Source of the DNA: Candidatus Roseilinea sp.
Lineage (GTDB): Bacteria > Chloroflexota > Anaerolineae > J036 > Brachytrichaceae
Assembly: GCA_025998955.1 (NCBI GenBank)
Contig: AP024676.1
Location: 3,286,001 to 3,350,000, forward strand
DNA: 64,000 bases
Direction of reading: 5' to 3'
Below the pieces are notes generated by a model. That model had not been told where the DNA came from. It searched no databases and saw only the letters and a program-made list of their open reading frames with translations. Numbering within the stretch: position 1 is the stretch's first letter; each line of letters starts with the position of its first letter. This document shows positions 47,701 through 54,752 of this stretch, piece after piece. Made by a program: the position numbers and the translations under genes.

Positions 47701-47809
47701 CAGCTAATTCATCCACCCGGCCAGCGAGGATGGGCGACAGAATTGCAGAAGCAAGGGGCGACGTTGAACTGGAAATAGGGCAATGATAGTAGATGCTCGG
47801 GTTGAGCAT
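44741..47809 (-). CDS. giant LuxR-family ATPase regulator, paralog 2
   Basis: 1,022 residues from ATG 47809. Same order as paralog 1: STAND ATPase with GEAGIGKS near residue 60 and LLLIIEDLHWCDD, helical sensor repeats, and C-terminal LuxR domain (LTAREREVAALVAQGRTNKAIAEQLVVSERTVEKHV). It differs by a four-residue longer segment at SGPKGLGRLLGS, encoded by a palindrome at 47300-47327, and has another palindrome at 47565-47593. Its final codons come from an AATTGAG-type repeat. The hydrolase gene ends six bases upstream, so both are probably in one transcript. Confidence 0.9.
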   Translation of the reverse strand: MLNPSIYYHCPISSSTSPLASAILSPILAGRVDELAALRRWIEGARDEAGVTILISGEAGIGKSRLLRECIQMSDFSKKSDMLVLQGNCYEQDRALPFAPFVDLLRRIDIGLLGEVPHLDQLLKLAPDLAAQFPDIQPAPIAEPEQEKHNLFRAWMSLLSGPKGLGRLLGSLLLIIEDLHWCDDVSLELLLQLARAAVSQPLALVLTYRSDEVNASLSRLLAQIDRERLAREITLKPLPAPDVESMMRGIFQQTNPISRDFLETICARTEGNPFFVEEVLRTMVESGDIFQFNGRWTRRQTSELHVPRTVRVAMSQRVERLNAGARQALLTAAVIGQRFNAALLQSLTGMDERQLNAGLHELMDAQLVVENTADEFAFRHALTREATYAMLLKRERRELHRAVGEVLEAECAQTLIERDAELSYHLFEGEAWVKAMTYAHRAGEKAQAVFAPREAIVHFSRAIEAAQKLPSPEEEWQRMGSLHRARAQAYETLGEFDRARSDFETALTQAQSTLDNRAEWENLFSLGFLWTSRDMQTAGDYLDRALTKARTLDQPATLAASLNRVGNWRLNMEQSDAALTLHREALSIFVTLSDEAGQALTNDLLGIANMLRGDFIASVQYHDTAIALFRKLNQPMNLSSTLGTAALRGGCYQSDVCTFPQASADECWQLGSEAIQLAKEIEWRGGEANANAFLALAMGSRGAYARSLICARDALDIALDIDNPVWGGVANICMGKTHHDCLSFEMARVHLADAVAAGRRVGAAEFLRMGISFLASTLIALGKLDQARNLLDELPNRAPAEAQTTSQHLAHAVRAELLLAERNAQDALALVEAMRAALPHLQSNTSARLGLLRGEALVMLNRPIEAEQALLAAAQAAAEQTLRPLEWRIHVALGRLYRRLRRRDEAQAQFDSARTIVCGLADELDDKAIRAALLSGFDAMLPDAPTITPLRAAKQAFDGLTAREREVAALVAQGRTNKAIAEQLVVSERTVEKHVENAMGKLGFTSRSQLAVWAAEKLKIEN
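47300..47327. repeat. in-frame palindrome specific to LuxR paralog 2
   Basis: Arms CCCTAAAAGTCT and AGACCCTTAGGG, 10 of 12 paired, loop ACCG. Paralog 1 lacks it at the corresponding position and is four residues shorter there. It lies just before the Walker B strand. Confidence 0.6.
47565..47593. repeat. in-frame palindrome in LuxR paralog 2 (site B)
   Basis: Perfect 13-base arms ATGTCAGACTTCT / AGAAGTCTGACAT with a TTG loop, encoding QMSDFSKKSDM. Equivalent in position to 43913-43945 in paralog 1. Confidence 0.7.
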
Positions 47810-47815
47810 TCACGC

Positions 47816-48652
47816 TCATACCCTCGCCGTCATCCAGTCCGCGATGTCCTGAAACACCTGCTCGCGCACCGATTCGAGAAACAGGTTGTGCGCGGTATCC
47901 GGATACAGCTTAAGCATCTTGTCCTGCGAACCGGCGGCTTGATAGAAGGCGCGAGTGCCGGCAGGGTTGGCGATGGCGTCGTCGGCGCCGTGCAACAGCA
48001 GCAGCGGCGCACGCAGCTCGCCGGCGTGCGTTCGCGCGTATGCAGCCGTGCTCAGCAACGCGTTAGCCAGTCGCGGCGTCACCTTCAACGTCATCAGCGG
48101 GTCGGCCAGATAGCCCTCTAGCGCACGGGCGTCGCGGGTGATGTTGTTCTTGTCCAGCCCCGGATCAATCAGCGTCGCCGGCGCGACCTTGCTGAGGAAC
48201 CCCAATAGTGAAACGAGCACCTTCGATGCGCCGGTCTCGCCCAGCGGCGGGCTGCATGTCACCACGCCGCGAATGCCGTCGGGACACCGCAGCACGTAGT
48301 CAATGACGATCAGCGCGCCCATGCTCAAACCGACAAGGAACAATGGCAAGTCAGACTGCGCGCGCTGAACGTGCTCGATGCACAGGCGCAGGTCGTCGCG
48401 ATAGTCCTGCCATGCGTTGACGAACACGCGCTTGCCCTGCGACGTGCCGTGCCCGCGCAGATCGAACCGCTGCACGTTGAACCCGCGCGCGGCCAGCCAC
48501 TGCGCTAGGTCGCGATAGTGCGCCATGCCGGCGTGGTCGCCGAGGCCGTGCACGAGGATGACGTTGGCGCGCGCGCTGCCTTGCGTGGGCACGGCATAGC
48601 CGTTCAGGGTAAGGCCATCGGCGGTGGTGAGGATGTGTGTGTTCATATGCAC
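47816..48652 (-). CDS. monoacylglycerol lipase-like alpha/beta hydrolase
   Basis: 278 residues. Serine hydrolase of the lysophospholipase/monoglyceride lipase group: NVILVHGLGDHAGMAHYRDLAQWL near the N-terminus, FDLRGHGTSQGKR, nucleophile Ser in LVGLSMGALI, Asp in LHGADDAIANP and His in DTAHNLFLE. No signal peptide. A truncated glycosyltransferase frame lies five bases upstream and paralog 2 of the LuxR regulators six bases downstream, all on the same strand. Confidence 0.92.
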   Translation of the reverse strand: MHMNTHILTTADGLTLNGYAVPTQGSARANVILVHGLGDHAGMAHYRDLAQWLAARGFNVQRFDLRGHGTSQGKRVFVNAWQDYRDDLRLCIEHVQRAQSDLPLFLVGLSMGALIVIDYVLRCPDGIRGVVTCSPPLGETGASKVLVSLLGFLSKVAPATLIDPGLDKNNITRDARALEGYLADPLMTLKVTPRLANALLSTAAYARTHAGELRAPLLLLHGADDAIANPAGTRAFYQAAGSQDKMLKLYPDTAHNLFLESVREQVFQDIADWMTARV

Positions 48653-48657
48653 TTGTC

Positions 48658-48858
48658 TTACCGCGGCAGCGGCGCATGTGGCAATTGCTCTTCCACTGGG
48701 ATTTCGGCGAAGGGCAAGCCGGTTTTGGCCACCCAGCCCGCCATGTTGTGCGGGATGACTAGGCGGACCTCATGATGGCGCTCGCGCAGCGCCCACGCCA
48801 GCGAGACGAACGGTTGCACGTCGCCGCGCGTACCATAGGCGATTAAAGCCAGCTTCAT
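48658..48858 (-). pseudogene. N-terminal fragment of a UGT-type glycosyltransferase
   Basis: 66 residues, MKLALIAYGTRGDVQPFVSLAWALRERHHEV then IPHNMAGWVAKTGLPFAEIP. This is the N-terminal Rossmann strand region of GT1/GT28 enzymes (about 400 residues in full), and nothing follows it. The adjacent intact glycosyltransferase starts with a different N-terminus, so this is a separate gene that lost its body. Confidence 0.75.
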
Positions 48859-48900
48859 CGCGCTTCTCTCTGCTTTGCATCAATGCGCCGCGGTGCGCCT

Positions 48901-50235
48901 TCACGCCGGAAGGGTGGCTTTACCGGCGCACGCCGCTGTCGCAAATGGCGGTTGTGCGTTCAGCACCGGTTGCTTAGTGGTGGCGAGTTTCTCCAGCAGG
49001 ACTGCAGCTTCGGTCGGCCCGTCGTGCCGCGCATACTCGGCCTGCAGGCGTTTGGCCTTGTCGCGAAAAGTCGAGTCGTCCAGCACTTGCTTGACCGCTG
49101 CACGAATCTGTTCTGGCAACGGTGTATTGGTCTTCAGGTTGATGCCGACGCCGGCATAGGCCACGCGGTTGCCCACTTCGGGCTTGTCTTCGGTCGTGCC
49201 GCCGCATACCACCGGCACGCCGTTGGCCAGCGCGATCGTCACGCCGCCGTAACCGCCGTTGGTCACCATGACGCGGACGTGTGGCATGAGCCGGTTGAAA
49301 GGGATGAACGGGGCCACGCGCGCGTTGGCGGGCACCGGCCCGGCCAGCGCTTTGCCACCAGTCGTCGCCACCACCAGCACATCTTCATGGGCCAACGCCT
49401 GCAACGCGGGCAGGATTAGCTCTTCGGCGTTCGTTGCCACCGTGCCCTGCGTGACCAGGACGACGGGCTTGGTTGCGCCAGTCACCTCATCCCACCACAC
49501 GGGCGGCTCGAACTCGCCCTTGAACTGCGGGATGAGTGCGCCGATGAAGTGCGCGCTGGGGATCAGGTCGGTGCGCGGGTATTCGATGGCCGGGACGGAC
49601 GGCTGGAGATACAGCATGTCGGAGTAAACTGGCGAGAAAGGCTCTGGCTTGAGGCCGAATTTGGCGCGCTCCTCTTTCAGTGCAGCGTTCACTTCTTTGA
49701 ACACGACATTGCTGGCCATGAACGCCAGCGCCTTGTTCTTCAGCATGCCGATGGGCGAGTAGTCCGGCAGCAGGCCCAGGCCAAACGGCGGCACGTCCTT
49801 GCTGGGCAGGCCGAGCACGCTGATGTTGAACACGGCGAACGCCTCGATCTCGCCCAGCTCGTACAGGAAGCGCGCGCCGGCGAAGGCGGGGTCGCACAGC
49901 ACCACGTCCGGCGTCCACGTTTGGAAGATGGCGCGCAGGTCGGCCACCTGCTCTGGCGCGCGCCGCACGAAGACTTCGGTGAAGTCGAACTTGATCTGGT
50001 TGATGCCTTTCAGCGCCGCGCGGCCGGGGAAGGCTTTGTCGTAGTCGCTGTCGTCGTAGTCGTAGGCTTTGACCATCGGCTGGAACGTCACGCCAGCCGC
50101 TTCAACCTTGGCCTTGAACTTCTGGCCGGTGTAGACGCGCACCTCGTGGCCGCGCTCGACGAGTTTGCGGACGATTTCGATGGCCGGGTTGACGTGCCCG
50201 GTGATGGGATGGGTGCAGATCAGGAAGCGTGCCAT
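48901..50235 (-). CDS. macrolide-type (MGT/UGT) glycosyltransferase
   Basis: 444 residues from ATG 50235 (AAGGAGGA upstream). GT-B fold: N-terminal ARFLICTHPITGHVNPAIEIVRKL acceptor domain, then the nucleotide-sugar domain with VVLVTQGTVATN, APFIPFNRLMPHVRVMVTNGGYGGVTIALANGVPVV and GGTTEDKPEVGNRVAYAG, the characteristic UGT signature region. Probably glycosylates a small hydrophobic compound. Partial relatives at 48658 and 54318 show that several copies existed in this island. Confidence 0.92.
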   Translation of the reverse strand: MARFLICTHPITGHVNPAIEIVRKLVERGHEVRVYTGQKFKAKVEAAGVTFQPMVKAYDYDDSDYDKAFPGRAALKGINQIKFDFTEVFVRRAPEQVADLRAIFQTWTPDVVLCDPAFAGARFLYELGEIEAFAVFNISVLGLPSKDVPPFGLGLLPDYSPIGMLKNKALAFMASNVVFKEVNAALKEERAKFGLKPEPFSPVYSDMLYLQPSVPAIEYPRTDLIPSAHFIGALIPQFKGEFEPPVWWDEVTGATKPVVLVTQGTVATNAEELILPALQALAHEDVLVVATTGGKALAGPVPANARVAPFIPFNRLMPHVRVMVTNGGYGGVTIALANGVPVVCGGTTEDKPEVGNRVAYAGVGINLKTNTPLPEQIRAAVKQVLDDSTFRDKAKRLQAEYARHDGPTEAAVLLEKLATTKQPVLNAQPPFATAACAGKATLPA

Positions 50236-50246
50236 GTGTGTCCTCC

Positions 50247-50813
50247 TTATCTCGCGTGTGACTTGTCTTGCGCCAATGTGAAATACGCCACGGTCTTCCA
50301 CGCGCTCCAATACAGCTTGAGGTGCGCCTTGCCGAGGAACGTGCCGTCGGGCAGCTCGACCAGCTCATCCAGCACGCGCTTGACGTTGCCGGGTGGGTTG
50401 CCGGGCAGGTCATAGTCGAGCTTGAACACCTGCCGATCGGGGTCGAACAGGCCGGGGCCGGTGCTGGTCTTGAAGGTGAAGGCGCGATAGGTTGCCGCAG
50501 AGTCATCGGTGTAGGCGCGATACAGCGGCCAGATCACGCGCGCCAGCGGATACAAATCGCGAGTGAAGATGTTATCGCCGCACTCGCAGGCCGCGTCGAA
50601 GCGCTTGCCCTGCCACGGCAGCCAGCGCGACAGAATCGCCTGCACAAGTTGGGTCGCGCCGGGGACGAGGTCAATCGCGGCGAGGCCACCGCGGTAGCGG
50701 CCGTCGAGTGGCTCGGCCGGCAGCGTGCCGGAGCGAAACAGGACGTTTAGCGCGGCGAATGTATCCGCTCGACTGGCGGACGTGCTTGGGCTGAGGTTCA
50801 GGTTCTGGATCAT
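50247..50813 (-). CDS. uncharacterised protein cotranscribed with glycosyltransferase
   Basis: 188 residues from ATG 50813 (AAGGAGAGCC upstream). Soluble, with an N-terminal part resembling fatty-acid or lipid-binding proteins only vaguely (LDGRYRGGLAAIDLVPGATQL), a cysteine pair in AACECGDN, and FKLDYDLPGNPPGNVKRVLDELVELPDG. I do not recognise the family. It ends 11 bases before the glycosyltransferase start, suggesting a joint role. Confidence 0.75.
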   Translation of the reverse strand: MIQNLNLSPSTSASRADTFAALNVLFRSGTLPAEPLDGRYRGGLAAIDLVPGATQLVQAILSRWLPWQGKRFDAACECGDNIFTRDLYPLARVIWPLYRAYTDDSAATYRAFTFKTSTGPGLFDPDRQVFKLDYDLPGNPPGNVKRVLDELVELPDGTFLGKAHLKLYWSAWKTVAYFTLAQDKSHAR

Positions 50814-50959
50814 CGCGGCTCTCCTTGTGGCGGTCATCCTCCGCGCGGGAGTGCTCACTTACCAGCCCGCTTTTTGCTCAGGTGCTGCTCAAACAAAAAG
50901 GGCTCCACAATGCCGTGAAGTCCTGCCGTTCTTGATCGCTGTGATCAACACACCCCTGA
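50814..50959. other. start of gene-poor gap in the accessory island
   Basis: 146 bases upstream of the uncharacterised gene (start 50813). The sequence contains no recognised promoter or repeat. Together with the LuxR remnant and the small ORF it makes up a 562-base region without an intact gene. Confidence 0.4.
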
Positions 50960-51148
50960 TCACGCCTTTCTTGCCTGTCGGGGGCGCGTTGTATGCCTTG
51001 GCCGCGTCCTTGCCGCGCATTCCGCGGAAGCCGGGATAGCTGACCTCAACGTCGTCCGCGCAATCTCTTTGTTGGACTTGCCCCCCGCAACCAGGGTCAA
51101 CACTTCGGCTTCGCGCGCGGTCAATCCATGTGGGTAGTGTGCATTCAC
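50960..51148 (-). pseudogene. remnant of a LuxR C-terminal helix-turn-helix
   Basis: The frame begins MNAHYPHGLTAREAEVLTLV then AGGKSNKEIART, the first half of a LuxR DNA-binding domain, and then runs into unrelated residues with no second helix. In another frame the same DNA gives a basic C-terminal tail. It is the broken end of a former regulator gene whose body is missing. Confidence 0.7.
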
Positions 51149-51170
51149 GATTCACACTAAGACGGCACAC

Positions 51171-51341
51171 ATGTTGAGCATCTTGTCGCTAGGGATGGAC
51201 GGCCATTTGCGCGACCCACAATTCAGCACACCGGCTCAGGCGTTTGCGTTGCCAACCATGCCGTCTGGTCTGCCGGATGCGGACAAATTTATCGCCGCCC
51301 TGCAGGGCAATCGCCAGCAACATTTTGATAGTGGAATATAA
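51171..51341 (+). CDS. possible 56-residue ORF of unknown function
   Basis: ATG at 51171 to TAA at 51339-51341, MLSILSLGMDGHLRDPQF then LPTMPSGLPDADKFIAALQG. No ribosome-binding site or family match is evident. It could be a remnant rather than a gene. It occupies most of the 205-base gap between the LuxR remnant and the NmrA-like gene. Confidence 0.2.
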   Translation: MLSILSLGMDGHLRDPQFSTPAQAFALPTMPSGLPDADKFIAALQGNRQQHFDSGI

Positions 51342-51375
51342 CTGCCGATAGCGCGTGAACGCCAACTGTTCACCG

Positions 51376-52326
51376 TCACGTGCGCGGGATGTGCGCCTTG
51401 TTGCGCGCCAGCCACATGTCGAACGATTGCAACTCCGGGTTCAACCTGCGGCTCATGTCGATGCTGCGGTTGCCCAGGACCACATCCGCATACTCGGCTT
51501 CGATCTGAAACATGTTGCCCAACTCTTCCGCGCCAGGAAAGCCGAAGCTGCGATAGACATGTGGCGGCACATCGTTGAAGGCTATGTCTTCGCCGAGCGT
51601 ATGCCCCATCGCCTGCGCCATGTGCGCTCCGGTCAGAAACTCGCCCGCGATGCCGACGCGCTGATTGTGTGCCGGCAGGCCGGCCTGGAAAATGCCATAC
51701 GCGCACTTGCCAATATCTTCTGCGGCCATGCCTGCAAGCTGCGCCCCCATCAACGGCAGTGTGATCGCCAGCTTGCCGTCCGCGCCACGGCGCGGCCCCA
51801 TGCCGAAGTAGATGAAGTTCTCCCAGAAGAACGAGGTGAGCAAAAATGTGGTGGGCACACCCGCTTCGATAAACGCCTGATCGGCTTCGCCTTTTGCATC
51901 CATGTGCGGCACCTTGTATTTGCCCATCAGTGTGGGGATGCGTGTGTCGGATACGGGCACCCACTGGCGGCTGTCTTCGAGCGTAGACCAGATGACATGC
52001 TTGAGATTGGCCTTTCGGGCGGCGTGTGCCATGCGTTTGGCTTGGGCAATTTCGAGGTCGGGCGAGAAGTGCGCCCAGAAGAAGGTGACGCAGAACGCGC
52101 CATAGGCGCCATTGAATGCGCGCTCCAAACTGTCGGGGTCGTCCAGATCGGCAGCGACGACATCTGCACCCAACCGTGCCAACGCTTTGGCTTTGTCTGA
52201 GTTTGGGTCTCGCGTGACGGCCCGCACGGCAAAGTTGCTATGCGGATCGTTGAGGATGGCGCGAGCCAGCCCGCCGCCTTGCGCGCCAGTGGCGCCGATG
52301 ACGGTGATGATCTTTTTGGTAATCAT
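51376..52326 (-). CDS. NmrA-like NAD(P)-binding oxidoreductase
   Basis: 316 residues. Rossmann fold with GATGAQGGGLARAIL at residues 11-25 and an NADP-type RAVTRDPNS at the end of the second strand. Typical NmrA features are ADLDDPDSLERAFNGAYGAFCVT and the catalytic-region STLEDSRQW. Such proteins sense NAD(P) ratio or reduce small substrates. It is followed by a cupin gene in the opposite end-to-start order (51 bases between them), forming a two-gene unit transcribed leftward. Confidence 0.9.
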   Translation of the reverse strand: MITKKIITVIGATGAQGGGLARAILNDPHSNFAVRAVTRDPNSDKAKALARLGADVVAADLDDPDSLERAFNGAYGAFCVTFFWAHFSPDLEIAQAKRMAHAARKANLKHVIWSTLEDSRQWVPVSDTRIPTLMGKYKVPHMDAKGEADQAFIEAGVPTTFLLTSFFWENFIYFGMGPRRGADGKLAITLPLMGAQLAGMAAEDIGKCAYGIFQAGLPAHNQRVGIAGEFLTGAHMAQAMGHTLGEDIAFNDVPPHVYRSFGFPGAEELGNMFQIEAEYADVVLGNRSIDMSRRLNPELQSFDMWLARNKAHIPRT

Positions 52327-52377
52327 GATTGTCCTCTTCGTGGTGGTCGGAACGATCAGAATGTGCTGATCGTTGCA

Positions 52378-52887
52378 CTACGCCGACGGCAGCCGCTCCG
52401 CCAAGCGAATGCCATACTTGCCGGCGGTCTGCACGATCTTTGCCATATCGGGTGGGCCTGCGGGCGGTGGTGGCGGCGTTTGGGCACGTGCGGGTTCGCC
52501 CATCTCCAGGAAGAAGCCCTCTACGCCGCCAGGCACAAACCAGGCCAGAAAACGAACGAGGTTGCTGCCCACGATCTTCCAATGATGCGGGATGCCGCGT
52601 GGCAAGAACACGAAGGTTCCGGGTGCCGCGTGAAAAGTCTCCTCGCCAACGGTGACATTCATTTCACCTTCCAAGATGTAGTAAGCCTCGTCTTCATTTT
52701 CGTGGAAGTGCGGTGGTGGTTCGCCGCCGGGGGCCACCACATCTTCAATCAGGGTAAAGGCGTTGCCTGTCAGCGCGCGCGTCGCCTTGAAGGTTATGCA
52801 CTCCCCCATAGTCCAGATGGCCTGGCCGTCAGCTTTGGCAAGGGCGTAGCCGGGCGTAGGCGTAGGCGTAGTCGCTGTTGATGTCAT
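52378..52887 (-). CDS. cupin-domain protein, second copy
   Basis: 169 residues from ATG 52887 (AAAGGAGC upstream). The N-terminus is a short TP repeat encoded by tandem GGCGTA units. The cupin core has PPPHFHENEDEAYYILEGEM (HxH-x(4)-E) and LPRGIPHHWKIVGSN. Weakly similar overall to the cupin encoded at 40536. It faces the LuxR gene at 53032 across a divergent promoter region. Confidence 0.9.
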   Translation of the reverse strand: MTSTATTPTPTPGYALAKADGQAIWTMGECITFKATRALTGNAFTLIEDVVAPGGEPPPHFHENEDEAYYILEGEMNVTVGEETFHAAPGTFVFLPRGIPHHWKIVGSNLVRFLAWFVPGGVEGFFLEMGEPARAQTPPPPPAGPPDMAKIVQTAGKYGIRLAERLPSA

Positions 52888-53031
52888 TAGAAGTTGCTCC
52901 TTTGATGGGCCATCGAAACAGATTCGATGGCCTTCGCGCAAGGATATGAAACGGCGATGCATGAATCCATCCCCAATATTGGGGGGGGGTTGCGAGTGCT
53001 AAAAGCCTTATACTGCCCGCGAGGGCGCACC
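52888..53031. promoter_or_regulatory. divergent cupin / LuxR promoter region with poly-G tract
   Basis: 144 bases. Contains a CCCCAATATT arm and a run of nine G (52981-52989) that can pair with it, and a -10-like TATACT at 53009-53014 reading toward the LuxR gene. No -35 at proper spacing. The G-run is prone to slippage and lies where it could alter promoter spacing; this is an inference. Confidence 0.4.
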
Positions 53032-54144
53032 ATGAAACAAGAATTGACACTGCGACAGGCCGAGCAAGACATCATCCATCTTTGCCAGAGCGGGCTGGAT
53101 TCGATTGCACTGCGGCGCGCTGCTGCGCAACGCCTGCGCAAGGCCATTCCCTTCGATGCCTGTTGCTGGGGGACGATCGATCCTGGCACATTGCTCATCA
53201 CCAGCGAGGTTTCGGAGGGCATTCCCGATTTTGCATTTGCCCTGGCCGCAGAGAATGAATATCTGATGGATGATGTGAATAAGTTCAGCGTGCTGGCACG
53301 TAGTAGCACGCGTTTTGGCATCCTCAGCCAGAGCACGCAGGATGCGCTGAAGCAAAGCCATCGCTTTCACTCGGTGATGTCCACCATTGGCGCGCGCCAT
53401 GAGTTGCGGGTGGCGTTTGTGTGTGACCGTGAATGTTGGGGCGGCGTGACGCTCTTCCGCACAGCCGATTCACCAGACTTCACATCTGCCGAAGGGCGTT
53501 TTCTTGGGCGTTTGTCCGCGCCTTTGGCCGAAGGATTTCGGCTGGCATTGCTGATGGATCGGTCGGTGGTGGCAGCTAATGACCCCGGCCCAGGGCTGAT
53601 TGTGCTGGGTGAGAGCGGAGCAGTTGAGGCCATGAACCCGGCGGCACATGCGTGGCTGGCTGATTTGGTCGAGCCGGGGTTTCGTGTGCCCGAAGGCTGG
53701 CTGCCCGCACCCATCCACGAAGTAGCGATGCGAGCTCGGGCGATTGCGCGGACGATTAGCAACGGTGATACGCCTGAACATCTGCAAGCTCACCTGCGGG
53801 TGCGCACGCACTCGGGGCAATGGCTCATGCTGCATGGCTCTCACATGATTGGTTCGCACGTTGGCGCAGGACAAACTGCCGTCATCCTGGAGTTGGCTCG
53901 CTCGTCGGAGATTGCCCGGCTTCTGATGCTGGCCTACGACCTGACCGCGCGGGAACGCGAGTTGCTACAGCTGGTGCTCCAAGGGTTGGCATCGAGCGAG
54001 ATGGCACTCACTCTGCACATATCCGTGCATACGGTGCAGGATCATCTCAAGTCAATTTTTGACAAGGTGGGTGTGCACAGCCGTGGCGAGTTGATCGCGC
54101 GTGTGTTGGGCGACCATTACTTCCCTCACGTTGGGCCGAGATGA
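53032..54144 (+). CDS. LuxR-family regulator with PAS/GAF-like sensor
   Basis: 370 residues from ATG 53032. An N-terminal GAF-like sensor covers about residues 10-180 (RKAIPFDACCWGTIDPG and FTSAEGRFLGRLSAPLAEGFR), a short linker with PAS-like GLIVLGESGAVEAMNPAA, and a C-terminal LuxR helix-turn-helix (LTARERELLQLVLQGLASSEMALTLHISVHTVQDHLKSIF). Probably regulates the divergent cupin/NmrA pair in response to a small molecule. No phosphoacceptor receiver domain is present. Confidence 0.9.
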   Translation: MKQELTLRQAEQDIIHLCQSGLDSIALRRAAAQRLRKAIPFDACCWGTIDPGTLLITSEVSEGIPDFAFALAAENEYLMDDVNKFSVLARSSTRFGILSQSTQDALKQSHRFHSVMSTIGARHELRVAFVCDRECWGGVTLFRTADSPDFTSAEGRFLGRLSAPLAEGFRLALLMDRSVVAANDPGPGLIVLGESGAVEAMNPAAHAWLADLVEPGFRVPEGWLPAPIHEVAMRARAIARTISNGDTPEHLQAHLRVRTHSGQWLMLHGSHMIGSHVGAGQTAVILELARSSEIARLLMLAYDLTARERELLQLVLQGLASSEMALTLHISVHTVQDHLKSIFDKVGVHSRGELIARVLGDHYFPHVGPR

Positions 54145-54239
54145 TTCAGGATGCCGCCACAAATACCGGCTGATGGTCGCGCCCACATCCCTGAACCCGA
54201 TGTGCCAATACACCGGCGTGCCGAGTTCGGTGCCGAATA

Positions 54240-54320
54240 GCACGCAGCACGCAGCACGCAGCACGCACGCAGCACGCAGCACGCACGCAGCACGCAGCAC
54301 GCACGCAGCACGCAGCACGC
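54240..54320. repeat. CACGCAG microsatellite block
   Basis: 81 bases of CACGCAG units mixed with CACG, giving a higher-order period near 18. It replaces the middle of the glycosyltransferase fragment read on the minus strand, so replication slippage probably helped to destroy that gene. Confidence 0.9.
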
Positions 54321-54424
54321 CGTGCGCCAGCGCGATCGTCACGCTGCCAAAGCCGCCGTTGGTCACATAGGCGCTCCCATACGGCATCAGCATGTTGAAC
54401 GGGATGAACTTCGCCACGCGCGCG
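54318..54424 (-). pseudogene. internal fragment of a UGT-type glycosyltransferase
   Basis: About 35 codons, ARVAKFIPFNMLMPYGSAYV then TNGGFGSVTIALAHG, match the nucleotide-sugar-binding segment of the intact enzyme at 48901-50235 (ARVAPFIPFNRLMPH, TNGGYGGVTIALANG). The frame runs into the CACGCAG repeat on one side and the STAND-ATPase fragment on the other. Confidence 0.75.
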
Positions 54425-54428
54425 CTTC

Positions 54429-54752
54429 GTGCACGAGCAGATCGGCAGCGACGGCGGCGCTGAGTATCTCGTCGCACACGACAAGGTGCGTGACGAGATG
54501 TATGCAGCAGCCAACGAGGTCCAGCGACGCACCTTTCATCGCCGCGCGTTGGAGTCATTGCGCGCCAACGACACCGTGCCGGCTGCGCGACGCGCCTATC
54601 ACGCCATGCGCGCCGGACTGAGCGACGAGGCCGCGCATTGGAACATCGCCGCAGGCGCCAAGCCTGCGGCTATCATTTGCGACGACGAGGCTACGCTGCC
54701 GCCTCTTCTGCCCGGCGCAGGTCCGACCAGCGCAGGCCCTCGCGCAGCATGA
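54429..54752 (+). pseudogene. fragment of a STAND-type ATPase regulator
   Basis: The plus-strand frame contains AHDKVRDEMYAAANEVQRRT then FHRRALESLRANDTVPAARR. This matches the segment after the ATPase core in LuxR/SARP-type ATPases (typically HD-x-V-R-E-x-x-Y and LHRR). It begins next to a glycosyltransferase fragment on the opposite strand and has no ATPase core or helix-turn-helix. The 3' part overlaps the real gene on the minus strand. Confidence 0.55.

Noticed and set aside
54240-54320. CRISPR-like array
   Set aside because: Units are 7 and 4 bases without spacers; this is a microsatellite.
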